DNA of 64,000 bases from PVC group bacterium (GTDB taxonomy: Bacteria > Verrucomicrobiota > Kiritimatiellia > CAIKKV01), in assembly GCA_945898015.1 (NCBI GenBank), contig CAMDGM010000008.1:39766-103765 (forward strand). The letters are read 5' to 3'. The translations under genes and the position numbers were made by a program. Below are positions 60,609 through 64,000 of this stretch, piece by piece. The stretch's first letter is position 1; each line of letters starts with the position of its first letter. Below the pieces are notes generated by a model that was not told where the DNA came from, ran no database searches, and saw only the letters and a program-made list of their open reading frames with translations.

Positions 60609-61493
60609 CTAGCCCTTGATATATTTGCCGATCAGGGGTGCCAACCGCTGTTTCGCGTCCGCCGGAATGGCGTCCGGATGCGTCATGATCGCGTATTTCA
60701 GGGATTCCCGGCACCCGCAGGTCCTCGGTTGCTTCTCCAGGGCCGGACACAACCGGGCCAGTATTTTCCGGGCCAGAGTCACGTTGGCATTCAGATGACC
60801 GATAATCATCTCCACGGACACGGCTTCTTCCGAAGTGTGCCAGCAGTCGTAATCCGTCACCAGGGAAATCGCCTGATAACACAGCTCCGCCTCCCGGCAC
60901 AGCTTGGCCTCTGCCAGGCTGGTCATGCCGATCACGTCGCACGCCATGGCACGATAGGAGTTCGACTCCGCCCGGGTGGAAAAAGCCGGCCCTTCCATGT
61001 TCACATAAGTTCCCTGATCAAACAGCCGGCTTTCGCTTTTTTCCTCCTTCAAAAGCCCGCGGATCACGGTCGTAATGGCCGTCCGGAAGCCCGGACAGGT
61101 TGGATCGCCAAACTGGACATGCGCCACCACGCCCTTTCCAAAAAAGGTGTGTTCCGCGCTATTCTTGGTGCGATCGAAATACTGGTCCGGCAGGACCACG
61201 TCACGGGGTCGCATGTCCTCGCGCAAGCTGCCCACCGCGCTGACCGAAACAACGGCATCCACACCCAGCAGCTTGAACCCGAAAATATTGGCCCGGTGCG
61301 GAATTTCCGCCGGAAGCAGCCGGTGCCCGCGTCCGTGCCGGGGCAAAAAATACAACTCATGCCCGCCCAGCGTGCCGCACACGTAGTCGTCCGAGGGGTC
61401 CCCGAACGGGGTCTCCAGCCTCCGCGACGAAACATTTGTCAACCCCGCCAGATCGTACAACCCGCTTCCCCCGATAATGCCCAGCTTGATCAT
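60609..61493 (-). CDS. mtnP: S-methyl-5'-thioadenosine phosphorylase
   Basis: IKLGIIGGSGLYDLAGL; FLPRHGRGHRLLPAEIPHRANIFGFKLLGVDAVVSVSAVGSLREDMRPRDVVLPDQYFDRT; NMEGPAFSTRAES. Confidence 0.93.
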   Translation of the reverse strand: MIKLGIIGGSGLYDLAGLTNVSSRRLETPFGDPSDDYVCGTLGGHELYFLPRHGRGHRLLPAEIPHRANIFGFKLLGVDAVVSVSAVGSLREDMRPRDVVLPDQYFDRTKNSAEHTFFGKGVVAHVQFGDPTCPGFRTAITTVIRGLLKEEKSESRLFDQGTYVNMEGPAFSTRAESNSYRAMACDVIGMTSLAEAKLCREAELCYQAISLVTDYDCWHTSEEAVSVEMIIGHLNANVTLARKILARLCPALEKQPRTCGCRESLKYAIMTHPDAIPADAKQRLAPLIGKYIKG

Positions 61494-62461
61494 GACATCC
61501 TCCCCTTCGGATCCACCGCCGGGTGGGCATAAAACGGAAGCTCGTCCGCGTTACCCCCGGGCGGCACATATTTCCAACGCCGATACATCCACAGCCACTG
61601 GGCCGGAAATTTCCGGATTTCGGCCTCGAACACATCGGCAATGCGCTGGTTCAGCGCCACCTCGTCCCCGTCGACGCCCGGGATCAGAAGCGGGCACGCA
61701 TAACCGTGATAGGTCCCATCCGGATACGCCTGGCAAAACACCGGAACGATCGGCGCGCCGGTGCGCACTGCCAGCACGGAGGCCGCCGGCGACATGGTCA
61801 CGGGCTTCCCGAAGAATTTCACAAACACGCCACCTTCGGCCACGCGGGTGTTCTGGTCCATGATCAAGGCTACCCGGCCCCCGTCCTTCAACGCCCGGAA
61901 AAGCGCGCGCATGGCGCCTTCCCGGGAGGCAATCGTCATGCCGTTCCGCTCGCGAAGCCGCGTGATAAAACGGTTCACCCGCTCGTTCAGGAACGTCGCC
62001 GCCACGCTGACCGGCGGATTTCCAAAAAGGGAACCGGCCTGCCCCAGAAGCTCCCAATTCCCGAAATGCGCGGTCACCACAATCACCGGCGAATGGGCCC
62101 GGTACAAATCCATCGAGGAATCAAACCGGAACCAGCGTTCCAACCGGCCCCGGGACCGGTCGGAAAACCAGGCGAAATCTAAAATCGCCCGGAAAAAGGA
62201 AGCATAGGAGGCCTTGGCAATGGCCCGCTTCTCCGCCGCGCTCTTGGTGTCGCCAAAAGCCAGATCGAGATTGGCCAGCGCCACGCGCCTCTGCGTCCAG
62301 GCCACATGAAAGGCCAGCGTGCCGACTCCCCGGGCCAGCCCCATCAAAACGGGACGCGGCAACCGGGTAATCACGAAAAAGGCCACATGGACAAGGGCCA
62401 TTTCCAGCCCGAACCGGCATTCCCGGATCGCTTTCAAGATAGAGGGTTTCCCGCTCGCCAT
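61490..62461 (-). CDS. LpxL/HtrB-type lysophospholipid/lipid A acyltransferase
   Basis: VIVVTAHFGNWELLGQAGSLFG (HxxxxxE-type motif), ALIMDQNTRVAEGGVFVKFFGKPVTMSPAASVLAVRTGAPIVPVF, W.YRRWKY C-term. Confidence 0.92.
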   Translation of the reverse strand: MASGKPSILKAIRECRFGLEMALVHVAFFVITRLPRPVLMGLARGVGTLAFHVAWTQRRVALANLDLAFGDTKSAAEKRAIAKASYASFFRAILDFAWFSDRSRGRLERWFRFDSSMDLYRAHSPVIVVTAHFGNWELLGQAGSLFGNPPVSVAATFLNERVNRFITRLRERNGMTIASREGAMRALFRALKDGGRVALIMDQNTRVAEGGVFVKFFGKPVTMSPAASVLAVRTGAPIVPVFCQAYPDGTYHGYACPLLIPGVDGDEVALNQRIADVFEAEIRKFPAQWLWMYRRWKYVPPGGNADELPFYAHPAVDPKGRMS

Positions 62462-62474
62462 GGTCACCGGTCCA

Positions 62475-63773
62475 TTATTTTCGGGTCAGCGCTTCCATTA
62501 CGGCCCGGCTCCGCTTGACCGCGCACAACGACCCGCACATCGTGCAGACATCGGGGTCGTGCGGGGCCGAGGAGTCCCGGTACCGCTGGGCTTTATGCGG
62601 GTCCAGCGCCAGCCGCACCATCCCCTTCCAATCGAGATTTCCCCGCGCCTGGCTCATGGCGTGATCCCAGTCAATCGCCCCGGGGAGGCCCTTGGCAATG
62701 TCCCCGGCATGCGCCGCAATGCGCGAGGCGATGATCCCCTCCCGCACGTCATCCAGATCCGGCAACCGCAGGTGCTCGGCGGGCGTGACATAGCAGAGAA
62801 AATCCGCGCCAGCCATGGCGGCCAGCGCGCCGCCAATGGCCGAGGTGATATGATCGTAGCCCGGGGCGACATCCGTGACCAGAGGCCCCAGCACATAGAG
62901 CGGGGCGCCATGCGTCAGCTTCTTGGCCACCTGGATGTTGGCCGATACTTCATGCAGCGGAATATGGCCGGGCCCTTCGATCATGACCTGAACGCCCGCC
63001 GCCCAGGCCCGCTGGGTCAGTTCGCCCAAAATAATCAACTCCTGGAACTGGGGCGCATCCGTGGCGTCATGCAGGCTTCCCGGCCGCAGGCCATCCCCCA
63101 GGCTGAGGGTGATGTCATACCGGAGGCACAGCTCCAGCAGGCGGTCGAAATGCTCGAAAAACGGGTTTTCCTGGCCGTTGGCCTGCATCCAGGACAACAG
63201 CAACGCCCCGCCCCGGCTGACAACATGGGTCAGGCGCCCGCAGACCTTCAGGCGCTCGACGCAAGTCCGGGTCAACCCCGCGTGGATGGTCATGAAGTCC
63301 ACCCCATCCTCGGCATGGGCTTCGACCGTTTGGAAAAGCTGGTCCACGGTCAACTGCTCGAACTCGCACCCGAACTGATGGGGCGCGTCATACACCGGCA
63401 CGCTGCCCAGCACCAGCGGACACGCCCGGGCAAGCTGGGCCCTGAACTGGCGCGACGCGGGGCTCAGGCTCAGGTCCATCAGCGCGTCCGCGCCATACTG
63501 GACGGCCATCGCCGCCTTGGCCAGCTCCTGGTCCCAGTTGACGCAATCCCCCGAAACGCCGAGATTCACGTTAATCTTAGTCCGCAAGCCGGCGCCGATC
63601 CCGCAGGACATCCGGCCTTGCCGAGTCCGGTTGGCCGGAATCACCGTCCGCCCTTCCGCCACATCCTTCATCAACCGGTTGCGATCCACCTTCTCCTGCG
63701 TTGCCACCGAATCCAGCTCAGGCGTCACAATGCCCTTCCGCGCCGCCTGCAATTGAGTCATCTGCTTGTCCAT
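62475..63773 (-). CDS. thiC: Phosphomethylpyrimidine synthase ThiC
   Basis: 432 aa; GIGAGLRTKINVNLGVSGDC, EGPGHIPLHEVSANIQVAKKLTHGAPLYVLGPLVTDVAPGYDHI, C-terminal CTMCGSLCAVK Fe-S motif; AGGTGAGG upstream of ATG. Confidence 0.96.
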   Translation of the reverse strand: MDKQMTQLQAARKGIVTPELDSVATQEKVDRNRLMKDVAEGRTVIPANRTRQGRMSCGIGAGLRTKINVNLGVSGDCVNWDQELAKAAMAVQYGADALMDLSLSPASRQFRAQLARACPLVLGSVPVYDAPHQFGCEFEQLTVDQLFQTVEAHAEDGVDFMTIHAGLTRTCVERLKVCGRLTHVVSRGGALLLSWMQANGQENPFFEHFDRLLELCLRYDITLSLGDGLRPGSLHDATDAPQFQELIILGELTQRAWAAGVQVMIEGPGHIPLHEVSANIQVAKKLTHGAPLYVLGPLVTDVAPGYDHITSAIGGALAAMAGADFLCYVTPAEHLRLPDLDDVREGIIASRIAAHAGDIAKGLPGAIDWDHAMSQARGNLDWKGMVRLALDPHKAQRYRDSSAPHDPDVCTMCGSLCAVKRSRAVMEALTRK

Positions 63774-63838
63774 GAACCCTCACCTTTATTTCACAATCTC
63801 TTATGATAGCGAACCCTCCCATGCACGACCAGAAACAA

Positions 63839-63861
63839 ATGCGGCCCCCGAAAGGGCGCAT
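63839..63861 (-). promoter_or_regulatory. Hairpin in the thiC 5' leader
   Basis: ATGCG-GC-CCC-CGAAA-GGG-CGCAT (read on + strand) forms a stem with a small bulge, 66 bp upstream of the thiC start. Confidence 0.35.
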
Positions 63862-64000
63862 CTCTGAGTTTTGGCGCTTTGTCCGAAGCCGACCAAAATC
63901 CAGCATGAAGGAGACTCTTGAGCCGCAGACCGCGACGGGATGCTGAGAGGCCGCGACGGACACCGGACCGGAACAGCCCGGCTTGACGGTCGGCGCTATC

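Noticed and set aside
62319-63806. 495-aa + strand ORF
   Set aside because: Antisense to thiC and carries no recognisable motif.
63940-64000. CTGAGAGG on the + strand near the window end looked like a TPP riboswitch core
   Set aside because: No matching ACCC segment, no GAACCTGAT and no AATGCC after it; wrong strand for thiC and cut by the window end.
1-64000. CRISPR array, prophage, integrase or restriction/defence system
   Set aside because: No regularly spaced repeats, no cas, phage structural or methylase/nuclease gene sets were found by reading the ORFs.

Overview
This is a GC-rich bacterial chromosome segment, coding-dense on both strands. Taxonomy cannot be fixed from sequence alone. 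It is dominated by a large Wzx/Wzy-type exopolysaccharide (EPS) locus at about 0.2-50.7 kb: GT2/GT4/GT26 glycosyltransferases, a Wzy-like polymerase/ligase, a polyprenyl-phosphate sugar transferase, a pyruvyl transferase, a Wzx-like flippase, two Wza-like export lipoproteins, a Wzz/BY-kinase-like protein and a GH9 enzyme. Embedded in it is an unusual 13-gene minus-strand run (18054-43513), many of whose genes overlap by 4 bp. It carries four large hybrid histidine kinases, kinase-less PAS/Cache sensors, a receiver protein, a glycogen phosphorylase, an HPt-REC-PP2C-HATPase protein, a canonical sugar transferase, a STAS protein, and a three-part protein that looks like a nucleotidyltransferase/left-handed beta-helix/sugar-transferase pseudoenzyme. 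A second STAS link is a GT26 (WecG/TagA-like) glycosyltransferase fused to two C-terminal STAS domains (5612-7081). My main hypothesis is a phosphorelay feeding a partner-switching module that controls EPS initiation. The right-hand ~13 kb is mostly housekeeping (murJ, hslO, tRNA-Leu, NUDIX, folC, comF-like, MTA phosphorylase, LpxL-like acyltransferase, thiC) with a transposase relic and an orphan gene. Domain calls were made by reading the translations; no database search was run.
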